DNA from: Pseudomonas oryzicola
Lineage (GTDB): Bacteria > Pseudomonadota > Gammaproteobacteria > Pseudomonadales > Pseudomonadaceae
DNA length: 64,000 nt
NCBI RefSeq assembly: GCF_014269185.2
Contig: NZ_JABWRZ020000001.1
Span: forward strand, 3,001,001 to 3,065,000
Direction of reading: 5' to 3'
A program made the position numbers and the translations under genes. The notes below the pieces were generated by a model. It was not told where the DNA came from. It ran no database searches and saw only the letters and a list, made by a program, of their open reading frames with translations. Below, piece after piece: positions 1-7,870 of the stretch (the stretch's first letter is position 1; every line of letters starts with the position of its first letter).

Positions 1-2865
1 CGCCAGGCCTTCATGGCCTATATCAGCCAGGACGAGCGCGTGCACTTTCTCGACCTGCTGCAGCAGAACCTCGACGCTGCCGGTAACACCGCCTACGACC
101 GCACCTGGCAACGTGCAGCACACGCAGACCTGCGTCCCACGCGTCGGGCCATCACGGCCGAGCCTTTCGGCCTCTATCAGGACCAGCACCTGGCCCGCCT
201 CAAGCACGAAGCCAGCCTGCTGGCGGTCCCGACTGCAGCAGCCGATGCCAGCGCACGAGCCAGGCGCCTGGAGGAATGGGAAAGCCTTGGCCTGGATGTA
301 CTGAACATCGCCGGCTTCTTCATCCCGTGTGTGGGTACCCTGATGCTGGCCGTTACCGCATGCCAACTGCTCGGCGAAGCCTTCGAGGGCTACGAGGCCT
401 GGCAGGAAGGCGACCGGCACCTGGCACTGCGTCACCTGGAGGCGGTCGGCCTGAACCTGGCCCTGATCGGCGGCTTCGTGGCCGCTGGCAAGGTAGTACC
501 CAAGCTGTTCAACAGCCCGTTGATGGAGAGCCTCCAGCAGGTACGCGGCAGCGATGGGCGCTACCGGCTGTGGAATGCAGACCTCACCCCCTACCGCAGT
601 GCCATGGTCCTGCCGGAAAATCTGCAGCCCAATACCTTTGGCCAATACCTGTACAAGGGCCGCCATTTCATCCGCATGGACGGCCATCTCTTCGAACAAC
701 GGTTCGACAACGCCCTGCAGCAGTGGCGGCTGGTTCACCCCGAGACGCCAGATGCCTGGCAGCCACCGCTGGCGCATAATGCCCAAGGCGCCTGGCGCGG
801 CCAGCATGAACATCCCGGCCAGTGGCCATTTGCGAAGCTGGCGCGCCGCCTTGGCGAGGCCTATACCGCCTTCACTCCAGACCAGCTGGAGCAGGCTGGA
901 CGGCTCTGTGGCCTAGATGCCGCGCGCTTGCGCCGGGTGCACCTGGAGGGCCTGCCAACGCCCCCGCTGTTGCTCGATGCCCTGCAACGCATGGCGGCAC
1001 AGGCCGAAGTAGAGGCTTTGCCAGACAGCGTCCCGCCGGGCCTGTTCGAACGGCTGTACAACGGTACCGCAGCCATTACCCCGTCGACACAGAAACTGCT
1101 CGACACCTATCCACGGCTTTCCCCCGCCCTGGCCAGGCGCTTTCTGGCAGCGCTGGATGAAGCCGAAATGCTCGCCTGGCAACAGAGCAGCCAGTTACCT
1201 GCGCCGGTTCGCCAGGCGCTGGAGCAGGTGCACAGTGATCTGCCGCTGGTACGCGCGCTCGAAGGCGTACTTCAGCCGGCCCGTGCCAGCAGCGACAGCG
1301 AACGCCTGCTGTTCAGCGCACTGGACGCTATGCCCGGCTGGCCTGGCGACCTGCGCCTGGAGTTGCGCAGCGCCAGCCCCGAAGGCCCCCGGTTGGATCA
1401 GGTCGGCAACGACCAGGCCACTACCCTCTGTCGTGTGCTCAAAACAGCCCATGGCTATGAGGCCGACCTGGGCGAGCGCCCTGCGGCTGCAGCGCGCGAC
1501 CCAGACCTGTGCCGGGCAGTAGAGCAGGCCCTGCCGCCCTCGCAACGCCGGACGCTGGGTATCTCCACCGACGATGGCAGCGCGCTACGCCAGCGTGTGC
1601 TGGCTTGGGCCGACCAGCACAGGGCAACACTGGCGCAGCGATTGTGGGGGCAGCGCGCGCTGCTGCGCAGGCCCAAAGGTAGTCTGCATGGCGGCCGGCC
1701 ACTCGCCCCCGAACCGCATCAGCCGCGCCTGGCAGGCTCGCTGGCCGGGGCCTATCGCCGCCTGTATCCGGACGCCACCGATCAGGAATTCGAAAACTGG
1801 CTTGGCAACGATGAGGATACCCCGGCTGCTGATGACATTCGCTCACCTGCACAGCGCCTGCGCGACCTGCAGCAACGCCTGGATACCCTGCGTCACGACC
1901 TGCAGAGATGGGCCCGGCCCGACCCGCAGCGTCCCCACCAGCGGCATCAGGCGATCCGCCCCATCCTCAACGCCTGGCGGCGGCTGTCGACCGTAGCGCT
2001 TGCAGGGGGTGACCGCCTGCATAGCCTCGACCTGTCCAGCCTGGAACTGGACAACCAGGCGCTGGCCAGTCTGCCCTTGCCCGACGACTTCGCCCATGTG
2101 GAGCACCTGTCGCTCAGCAACAACCGTTTGCTCAGCCAGTTGCCGGTCGGGTTCTACGCACGCTTTCCAAACCTGAAGCGCCTGCTGCTGAGCGACTGCC
2201 GGTTCGACACCTTACCCCGCCTGGGCAACCCTGCGCAGCTCAGGTGGCTGGATATGGATGGCAACCGCATCACCTGGGATGCCCAGGCCCAGCGAGTGCT
2301 GGACCGGTGCTCCGGGCTCGCAGTCCTGGACCTGTCGGGCAACCCCTTGTTGCAAGCCCCCGACCTGCGCGGGCTGGGCAATTTGACCACGCTGTTTCTG
2401 AACAACTGTTTCCTCAGCGAGTTGCCGCAAGGCCTGGAGCTGGTTACCGAGCCGATCATCCTCGACATTGGCGACAACCAACTGCTGCGGCTACCCAACG
2501 GTTTCAATGTGCCACGCCCGGTCGCAGACGCCCTGCGCCTGGAGAGCGACTGGCTGGATGCGCCGCTGCTTGCCCAGATCGAAGCCTATAACGCCATGCA
2601 TCAGGTGGACCTGCTGGTGTGCGAAGGCGACTACCTGGAGTTCTTCGAACAGACCGGCCCGGCCGAAGCGGCCTTGTGGCAGCGGTTACCGCTGCAGTAC
2701 CGCCGCGATCTCAGGCCCTTGCTTGAGCTTGAACCGTTCCTGTCCCGTCCAAGGCATGCCCGTGCGGAGTTCTGGCGACGGTTGGCCGTGATCGACGCAG
2801 ACCCCGCCCTGCGCCAGCAATGGTTGACGCACCCGCCATACGATCTGTTCAACCTCCCGCTTTGA
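1..2865 (+). CDS. DUF6543/leucine-rich-repeat toxin-like protein, 5' end outside window
   Basis: The frame is open to the first base of the window, so the ATG at 13 is probably internal and the N-terminus is missing. The visible 954 codons begin in what looks like the end of a DUF6543 (dermonecrotic-toxin-like) domain, with two hydrophobic helices around residues 95-160 counted from position 13. A long helical region follows, then about six leucine-rich repeats at roughly residues 670-830 (LDLSS, LSLSNN, LLLSDC, LDMDGN, LDLSGN, LDIGDN). The last 110 residues resemble the helices that precede a NEL ubiquitin-ligase domain, but the catalytic Cys-x-Asp segment of NEL is absent and the protein ends in DLFNLPL. 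Such proteins are large predicted effectors in pseudomonads; target and secretion route cannot be read from the sequence. Base composition matches its neighbours. Confidence 0.75.
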   Translation, partial: RQAFMAYISQDERVHFLDLLQQNLDAAGNTAYDRTWQRAAHADLRPTRRAITAEPFGLYQDQHLARLKHEASLLAVPTAAADASARARRLEEWESLGLDVLNIAGFFIPCVGTLMLAVTACQLLGEAFEGYEAWQEGDRHLALRHLEAVGLNLALIGGFVAAGKVVPKLFNSPLMESLQQVRGSDGRYRLWNADLTPYRSAMVLPENLQPNTFGQYLYKGRHFIRMDGHLFEQRFDNALQQWRLVHPETPDAWQPPLAHNAQGAWRGQHEHPGQWPFAKLARRLGEAYTAFTPDQLEQAGRLCGLDAARLRRVHLEGLPTPPLLLDALQRMAAQAEVEALPDSVPPGLFERLYNGTAAITPSTQKLLDTYPRLSPALARRFLAALDEAEMLAWQQSSQLPAPVRQALEQVHSDLPLVRALEGVLQPARASSDSERLLFSALDAMPGWPGDLRLELRSASPEGPRLDQVGNDQATTLCRVLKTAHGYEADLGERPAAAARDPDLCRAVEQALPPSQRRTLGISTDDGSALRQRVLAWADQHRATLAQRLWGQRALLRRPKGSLHGGRPLAPEPHQPRLAGSLAGAYRRLYPDATDQEFENWLGNDEDTPAADDIRSPAQRLRDLQQRLDTLRHDLQRWARPDPQRPHQRHQAIRPILNAWRRLSTVALAGGDRLHSLDLSSLELDNQALASLPLPDDFAHVEHLSLSNNRLLSQLPVGFYARFPNLKRLLLSDCRFDTLPRLGNPAQLRWLDMDGNRITWDAQAQRVLDRCSGLAVLDLSGNPLLQAPDLRGLGNLTTLFLNNCFLSELPQGLELVTEPIILDIGDNQLLRLPNGFNVPRPVADALRLESDWLDAPLLAQIEAYNAMHQVDLLVCEGDYLEFFEQTGPAEAALWQRLPLQYRRDLRPLLELEPFLSRPRHARAEFWRRLAVIDADPALRQQWLTHPPYDLFNLPL

Positions 2866-2877
2866 GCTTGCCCGGGT

Positions 2878-2900
2878 GCCTGCCGGCGCAACCGGCGGGC
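2878..2900. terminator. Short GC hairpin after the LRR gene
   Basis: A 9-bp near-perfect stem (one mismatch) with a 5-nt loop lies 13 bp after the stop codon. There is no T-tract, so this is only a possible terminator or processing hairpin. Nothing else is evident between the LRR gene and the next start. Confidence 0.3.
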
Positions 2901-3012
2901 ATCCGGGGCAATGTTAGGCCAGACTGGTGTTTTTCCGGCAGCCGGTGCATGCTCGCAGCTGAAGCGTTTCACCTGGCTCTAAACCCGCCCTGCAATGTGA
3001 GGTGCAGTACCC

Positions 3013-4632
3013 ATGGACCGTCTGCTCGATTCACTCTTCCCCAGTGCCGAAAACATCCCGGAAACCTGGCGCCTGGAAGCCCCTCTGGAACAACGCGACT
3101 ATCTGGTGAATGGCGAGCTAAGGCGCTGGGACGGCCCCCTGGCCACGGTGCGCAGCCCAGTCTGGCTCAAGCAAGGCAGCGAAGACCAGCAGGTGGTACT
3201 GGGCAGCGCGCCGCTGCTTGATGCCGATACCGCGCTCACCGCCCTCGATGCCGCCGTGCAGGCCTACGACAAAGGCCGCGGCGCCTGGCCGACCCTGCGC
3301 GTGGCCGAGCGCATCCAGCACGTCGAGGCGTTCCTGGCGCGCATGCGCGAGCAACGCGAGGCAGTGGTCAAACTGCTGATGTGGGAAATCGGCAAGAATC
3401 TCAAAGACTCGGAAAAAGAATTCGACCGTACCTGCGACTATATCGTCGACACCATCAATGCCCTCAAGGACCTCGACCGCCGCTCCAGCCGCTTCGAGCT
3501 GGAACAGGGCACCCTGGGGCAGATCCGCCGCGCGCCGCTGGGTGTAGCCCTGTGCATGGGGCCTTACAACTACCCACTCAACGAAACCTTCACCACCCTG
3601 ATCCCGGCCCTGATCATGGGCAACACCGTGGTGTTCAAACCGGCCAAGTTCGGCGTACTGCTGATTCGGCCCCTGCTCGAAGCGTTCCGCGACAGCTTCC
3701 CGCCAGGCGTGATCAACGTCATCTACGGCCGCGGCCGGGAAACGGTAAGCGCGCTGATGGCCAGCGGCAAGATCGATGTGTTCGCCTTCATCGGCACGCA
3801 CAAGGCCGCCAGCGACCTGAAAAAACTCCACCCGCGCCCACACCGCCTGCGCGCCGCGCTGGGGCTGGATGCCAAGAACCCGGGCATCGTCCTGCCGCAG
3901 GTGGACCTTGACAACGCCGTCGAGGAAGCCGTCACCGGTGCGCTGTCGTTCAATGGCCAGCGCTGCACGGCGCTGAAGATCCTGTTCGTCCACGAGGACG
4001 TGGTGGATGCGTTCCTCGACAAGTTCCAGCGCAAGCTGGCCGCACTGAAGCCCGGCATGCCCTGGGAGCCTGGCGTAGCGCTGACGCCACTGCCGGAGCC
4101 CGGCAAGGTCGATTACCTCGACGGCCTGGTGGCCGATGCCAAGGCCAAAGGCGCACGGGTGCTCAACGAAGGTGGCGGGTCCAGCCGCGGCTCGTTCTTC
4201 TACCCGGCGGTGTTGTACCCCGTGCAGCCCGACATGCGCGTTTATCACGAGGAGCAATTCGGTCCCCTGGTGCCGGTGGTGCCTTACCGCGACCTGCAGA
4301 CGGTGATCGATTACGTGCTGGACTCCGACTACGGCCAGCAACTGAGCCTGTTCGGCAACGACCCGGCAACCATTGGCCACCTGGTCGACACCTTCGCCAA
4401 CCAGGTCGGGCGTATCAACATCAACGCGCAATGCCAGCGCGGACCGGACACCTACCCGTTCAATGGCCGCAAGAACAGCGCCGAGGGCACCCTGTCGGTG
4501 CATGACGCCCTGCGCGTGTTCTCGATCCGTACCTTGGTGGCAACGCGCTTCCAGGCAGCCAACAAGGAACTGATCAGCGAGATCATCCGCAACCGGCAGT
4601 CGAGCTTCCTGACCACCGACTACATCTTCTGA
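3013..4632 (+). CDS. NADP-dependent glyceraldehyde-3-phosphate dehydrogenase-like aldehyde dehydrogenase
   Basis: A 539-residue aldehyde dehydrogenase superfamily protein of the non-phosphorylating GAPDH (GapN-like) type. The catalytic cysteine is Cys318 in FNGQRCTALK, and the oxyanion-hole Asn is Asn186 in GPYNYPLN. The usual general base motif ELGGK is replaced by GLDAK: aligning on the conserved Lys puts Gly284 where the Glu should be and Asp286 two residues on. The start is supported by GAGGTG eight bases upstream. The family oxidises an aldehyde (for GapN, glyceraldehyde 3-phosphate) with NAD(P)+, bypassing ATP formation; the exact substrate here is inferred from overall likeness. It stands alone between the LRR gene and the VOC gene, with 110 bp to the next start. 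Length is slightly above the usual 480-510. Confidence 0.75.
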   Translation: MDRLLDSLFPSAENIPETWRLEAPLEQRDYLVNGELRRWDGPLATVRSPVWLKQGSEDQQVVLGSAPLLDADTALTALDAAVQAYDKGRGAWPTLRVAERIQHVEAFLARMREQREAVVKLLMWEIGKNLKDSEKEFDRTCDYIVDTINALKDLDRRSSRFELEQGTLGQIRRAPLGVALCMGPYNYPLNETFTTLIPALIMGNTVVFKPAKFGVLLIRPLLEAFRDSFPPGVINVIYGRGRETVSALMASGKIDVFAFIGTHKAASDLKKLHPRPHRLRAALGLDAKNPGIVLPQVDLDNAVEEAVTGALSFNGQRCTALKILFVHEDVVDAFLDKFQRKLAALKPGMPWEPGVALTPLPEPGKVDYLDGLVADAKAKGARVLNEGGGSSRGSFFYPAVLYPVQPDMRVYHEEQFGPLVPVVPYRDLQTVIDYVLDSDYGQQLSLFGNDPATIGHLVDTFANQVGRININAQCQRGPDTYPFNGRKNSAEGTLSVHDALRVFSIRTLVATRFQAANKELISEIIRNRQSSFLTTDYIF

Positions 4633-4742
4633 TCACCGCGCTTATAGACAATCGATCTACCCATCGTGTCGATTTTCCATCCGCGCAAACGACTCTAAGC
4701 AACAGGGCGCCCGCCGGCGCCCATTGCAAAGGAGAGTCGACC

Positions 4743-5210
4743 ATGGCAGCCAGACCCATTCCCGAAGGCCAGCACAGCATCACCCCCTACCTGGCCATCA
4801 ACGATGCCGCCAAGGCCATCGAGTTCTATAAAAAGGCCTTTGGTGCTGTCGAGATGTTCCGCCTCGACGCCCCGGGTGGCCGCGTTGGTCATGCCGAACT
4901 GAAGATCGGTGATTCGTCGCTGATGCTTGGCGACCCCTGCGACATGGAAGGCGGCCTCACCGCCAGCCAGAAGCTCACCGGCGCGGGTGTAGGGCTGCAC
5001 CTGTATGTCGAGGACAGCGACAGGGTCCATGCCCAGGCCCTGGCCGCCGGCGCCACCCAGCTGAGCGCAGTGACGGACCAGTTCTATGGCGACCGTAGCG
5101 GCACCCTGAAAGACCCATTCGGCAATATCTGGTTCGTTTCCACCCATAAGGAGGACTTGACCCCCGAGGAAATTCGCGCCCGCGCCGCGAAGCTGTTCGG
5201 CGGCAACTGA
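4743..5210 (+). CDS. VOC/glyoxalase-like protein of the PhnB type
   Basis: A 155-residue protein with the vicinal-oxygen-chelate fold pattern: PYLAINDAAKAIEFYKKAFG at the start (first beta-alpha unit), a central LHLYVEDSD strand, and KDPFGNIWFVSTHKEDLTPEE at the end, typical of PhnB-like cytoplasmic VOC proteins. A strong ribosome binding site (AAAGGAGA) sits 8 bases before the ATG. Members bind a metal or small ligand, but substrates of the PhnB-like group are mostly unknown, so I do not assign a reaction. It is preceded by a 110-bp gap holding AT-rich palindromic sequence that may be its promoter, and followed after 63 bp by an unrelated hypothetical gene. Confidence 0.8.
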   Translation: MAARPIPEGQHSITPYLAINDAAKAIEFYKKAFGAVEMFRLDAPGGRVGHAELKIGDSSLMLGDPCDMEGGLTASQKLTGAGVGLHLYVEDSDRVHAQALAAGATQLSAVTDQFYGDRSGTLKDPFGNIWFVSTHKEDLTPEEIRARAAKLFGGN

Positions 5211-5273
5211 GCGGCAGGTTGAAAGCGGCGCGACTTTGCCTGAAGCTTGGCGCTCGTAGCCTGGAGCCGCTTC

Positions 5274-6455
5274 ATGCGAATCATCGACAAAACCGCCACA
5301 CTGGTGCGGAGCCTGACCCCCGCGGAAGAGGAGCTGCTGGTCGGCTTTGCCAGCGGCACCCTCGCCGGCCCGCGCCTGTTGCAAGCCAACCAGATGCTGA
5401 TGAAGGTGCGCAGCGCCAACCAGTGGCTGGCCTGCGACTGCCGTAGCGATGCCTTGCCGGTGCTCAATGTCACCCTCAACGGCAACACCGGCACGCTGTT
5501 TCTCAAGAACAACCCGGGTACAGCCGAGCATGCGCCCGGCTGCCCGTTCACCAAGGACGAGCGGGAAGCCGTCGAGCGCGAAAACCACCCCGCGCCGCCT
5601 GCTGCCTGGCTGCCTCCGGATACCCCTCTGCGCCTGATCGGTGATTTCCACAGCGGCGCGACCGGTGCTGGCGGCGACAGCAATGATCGGCGCGAGCAGC
5701 AGCGCCTGCTGGCGCTGCTGCTGACCTGGATCGAAACCAGCGGCCTCAACCTGTATGCCAGCCACCTGAAACGTGACCTGACCGGGCAGTTTGCCGAATT
5801 GCGCAGCGTGGCCAGCCGCTACCCGCTGCTGGAGCGGGTGCCGGCCAGCAACTACCTGGAAACCCACCTGGACATGAAGCACATGATGATGCTCAAGTCC
5901 CGCCTGCGCGAAGCCACGGTATTCGGCAACCATCGCCGCCACGGCCTGCTGCTGGACTGCCTGGACCAGGTCAAAGGGCGCAAGCTGTTCAACCACGGCA
6001 ATGCAGACGGCTTCGACTTCCAGGGGCACCACCTGTACTGGGGTGGCAGCCGCACCGCCGGGCCGTTGCTGGCCCTGGCGCTGTACTCGCCGACCAGCGC
6101 TGGCAGCCAGTACTACGAACTGATCCATGTGGCCAGCGTGCCGGTGCTGTCGCGGGCGCACCTGTTCCCGGTATACCGCGATGAAGAGCGCGAACCGCTC
6201 AAGGCGCTGGTGTCACTGATCGACTGGATGGCCAGCAAAGGCGTGAAGGTGCAGATGCGCCGGCCAGTGATCGGTGGGCAGGTGATGGATGAACTGGTGC
6301 TGACCTCGGACCAGGATCGGGTGTTGTCCGTGTCACTGCTGGAACAGCCAGTCGGGCCCGAGCCGGATACCGAGAACTTCAAGCGCTATGCCGACTTCAA
6401 GAGCCTGAACACTTTCCGCAAATTTGTGGCCGGCTTCTTCATGCGCGAACGTTGA
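5274..6455 (+). CDS. Conserved hypothetical protein with a possible N-terminal zinc-binding head
   Basis: A 393-residue protein starting MRIIDKTATL, with GGAG seven bases upstream; a TTG 27 bases earlier is possible but lacks a ribosome binding site. The N-terminus carries a CDC pair at about residue 49-51 and a HAPGC motif about 37 residues later, a Cys/His arrangement that recalls the head of DUF1173-type proteins. This likeness is a pattern impression only. No signal peptide or membrane segment is visible, so it is likely cytoplasmic. The C-terminus contains DWMASKGVKVQMRRP and ends FRKFVAGFFMRER. Parts of this gene recur as degenerate fragments at 6479-6550 and 7803-7827, so it was once present in more than one copy here. 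I cannot assign a function. Confidence 0.65.
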   Translation: MRIIDKTATLVRSLTPAEEELLVGFASGTLAGPRLLQANQMLMKVRSANQWLACDCRSDALPVLNVTLNGNTGTLFLKNNPGTAEHAPGCPFTKDEREAVERENHPAPPAAWLPPDTPLRLIGDFHSGATGAGGDSNDRREQQRLLALLLTWIETSGLNLYASHLKRDLTGQFAELRSVASRYPLLERVPASNYLETHLDMKHMMMLKSRLREATVFGNHRRHGLLLDCLDQVKGRKLFNHGNADGFDFQGHHLYWGGSRTAGPLLALALYSPTSAGSQYYELIHVASVPVLSRAHLFPVYRDEEREPLKALVSLIDWMASKGVKVQMRRPVIGGQVMDELVLTSDQDRVLSVSLLEQPVGPEPDTENFKRYADFKSLNTFRKFVAGFFMRER

Positions 6456-6478
6456 ACAGTCGACGCATTGAGGCCGGC

Positions 6479-6550
6479 GCCGGATACCGGGAACTTCCAG
6501 CGCCAGGCGGACTTCAAGTCCTGGAGACCTTCCGCAAGTTTGTCGTCGGG
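6479..6550 (+). pseudogene. Degenerate partial copy of the 3' end of the upstream hypothetical gene
   Basis: This stretch aligns with 6362-6433, inside the last codons of the preceding gene, at roughly 80% identity with a one-base gap. Shared blocks include GCCGGATACC, GGACTTCAAG-like and TTCCGCAA. It no longer reads in the original frame and contains no gene of its own. It is best read as the remnant of a tandem duplication whose remainder was lost when the halovibrin-like gene came to lie here. Confidence 0.6.
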
Positions 6551-6703
6551 GTCATACCTGAGACTGAGCACCGCCTGGCCGCGAAGAGGCTGTTGCCGGC
6601 AACGGGAACGGTCGCGTCTTATCAAGGTAGCCCCCGGTGCCCTAACTCACCGTGCTCGGCATCACTCCTTGAGCCCCAACCGTAAACGCTCCCATCCTTA
6701 TAA

Positions 6704-6727
6704 ACAACTGACATTTTTATCAGTTGT
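6704..6727. promoter_or_regulatory. Palindromic element upstream of the halovibrin-like gene
   Basis: A perfect inverted repeat with 8-bp arms ACAACTGA and TCAGTTGT around the 8-bp spacer CATTTTTA. It lies 79 bp before the chosen start codon of the halovibrin-like gene. A 20/24 match lies at 24754-24777, 88 bp before the Rhs start. The spacing and symmetry suit an operator or activator site for a dimeric regulator; the regulator is unknown. Confidence 0.5.
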
Positions 6728-6806
6728 CCGCCAGCCATTACCTCAGAAACAATCAGATTCGCCACACACTACTGCCAATACAATCTTCGACATGGCGGAT
6801 CTTGCG

Positions 6807-7736
6807 ATGAATTTTAAATATCTGCGCGAACTGGCAATATTAACGCTAACCCTCTCGGCGCTTTCAGCCTACAGTAACACGCTACCTCCTCCTGAAAAAA
6901 CCACCCTCTCAACGTCGGCTTCGTTGACAAGCACGACGGACCCGGCAGCAGAACTGACGGACTGGTATAATTCGAGGGTATTCGACTGCGGCGCTCATGA
7001 CAAACCAGCTTATGAATGCAGTGGTATCATGCTGCGCGTTACAGACAGCATGGGTAGCTTTTATCCGTGGGACCCTAGCGACAAGTCAGTGGCAAGTGGC
7101 GGTGTATCCTTCTCATGGTTAAGAAATAATTCCAGATTCCTGAAACTCGCCTGGGGTGGCACCAACGGCCTCGTATTCTACCCCAGCCGACTTACGCCAC
7201 CCGGCAAGAAGAACGATATTGCTGTGCTCTGCGCATTCCCAATGGATGCGGCGACAGATCATCGCGCGGACAAGGGTTGCGGGGCCTATTCCAGTTACCC
7301 CAAGAGCGGCATGTGCCAGAAACAAGGCATTTGGGATTCCCGCGAATGGATCAAAATGTCATATAACCCCGCCACTAATAAGCATCTTGGTCCTTGCGGG
7401 TTCGGCATGCAGGACCCTGGGACTAAACATCTGTCCGCGCATTTTTTCTGGGCAAGCCTCTGGGCGCGTGGCTGGATGAACTACTCTGACACCATGAGGA
7501 TCAGTCAAAACGAACTCCGCCTTTCTACTTGGTCTCGCGGCATAGGCAATACACTGCCCATCCATTCATTCTTCTATCTTAAAGGGAGTAACGGGCTGAC
7601 TGCGGCGAGAAGGGATCAACAGCGCTATTACGATGCCTACCGGCAGATCATCCCTATCGTTCAAATAGCGCTACCTACAGAACTTAGCAAGCATGCTTCC
7701 TTTGCCTATCTGCCCACCGACCAAGTCATTAAATAA
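6807..7736 (+). CDS. Halovibrin-like (HvnA/HvnC family) secreted protein
   Basis: A 309-residue protein with a Sec signal peptide (MNFKYLRELAILTLTLSALS, then AYSNT). The mature part has the halovibrin-type pattern DWYNSR, a Cys soon after, SGIMLR, a WDPS segment, GGVSFSWLR, and VLCAFPMDAATD followed by several paired cysteines (GCG, CQKQGI, CGF), suggesting disulfides in the periplasm or outside. Halovibrins were described in Vibrio fischeri as secreted NAD-consuming/ADP-ribosylating enzymes; activity here is not proven and no catalytic residues can be pinned down by eye. An in-frame ATG at 6792 is an alternative start; 6807 gives the better signal peptide. The gene is more AT-rich than its neighbours, with rarer codons, and is flanked by broken pieces of another gene, which suggests transfer. 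Confidence 0.6.
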   Translation: MNFKYLRELAILTLTLSALSAYSNTLPPPEKTTLSTSASLTSTTDPAAELTDWYNSRVFDCGAHDKPAYECSGIMLRVTDSMGSFYPWDPSDKSVASGGVSFSWLRNNSRFLKLAWGGTNGLVFYPSRLTPPGKKNDIAVLCAFPMDAATDHRADKGCGAYSSYPKSGMCQKQGIWDSREWIKMSYNPATNKHLGPCGFGMQDPGTKHLSAHFFWASLWARGWMNYSDTMRISQNELRLSTWSRGIGNTLPIHSFFYLKGSNGLTAARRDQQRYYDAYRQIIPIVQIALPTELSKHASFAYLPTDQVIK

Positions 7737-7802
7737 AGCCAACGCCTGCAATAGGCTGACTACAGCGCGGAATATCGGTGCACTGAAAGCGAACCGGTAT
7801 CC

Positions 7803-7827
7803 CGACTGGATGGCCAGCAAAGGCGTG
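7803..7827 (+). pseudogene. 25-bp fragment of the hypothetical gene at 5274-6455
   Basis: A perfect 25-bp copy of 6221-6245 (encoding DWMASKGV) lies downstream of the halovibrin-like gene. The bases just before and after it do not continue the match clearly. With the remnant at 6479-6550 it brackets the AT-richer insert, marking this 1.4-kb interval as rearranged. Confidence 0.6.
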
Positions 7828-7870
7828 CATAACTGTGGGACGCCCGCTGGAATGGCCGATCCAAAATACC

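Noticed and set aside
1..2865. NEL-type ubiquitin ligase call for the LRR protein
   Set aside because: No catalytic cysteine motif is present before the stop codon.
3118..4503. A 461-residue open frame antisense to the GapN-like gene
   Set aside because: No start signal or recognisable domain, and fully within a gene with intact catalytic motifs.
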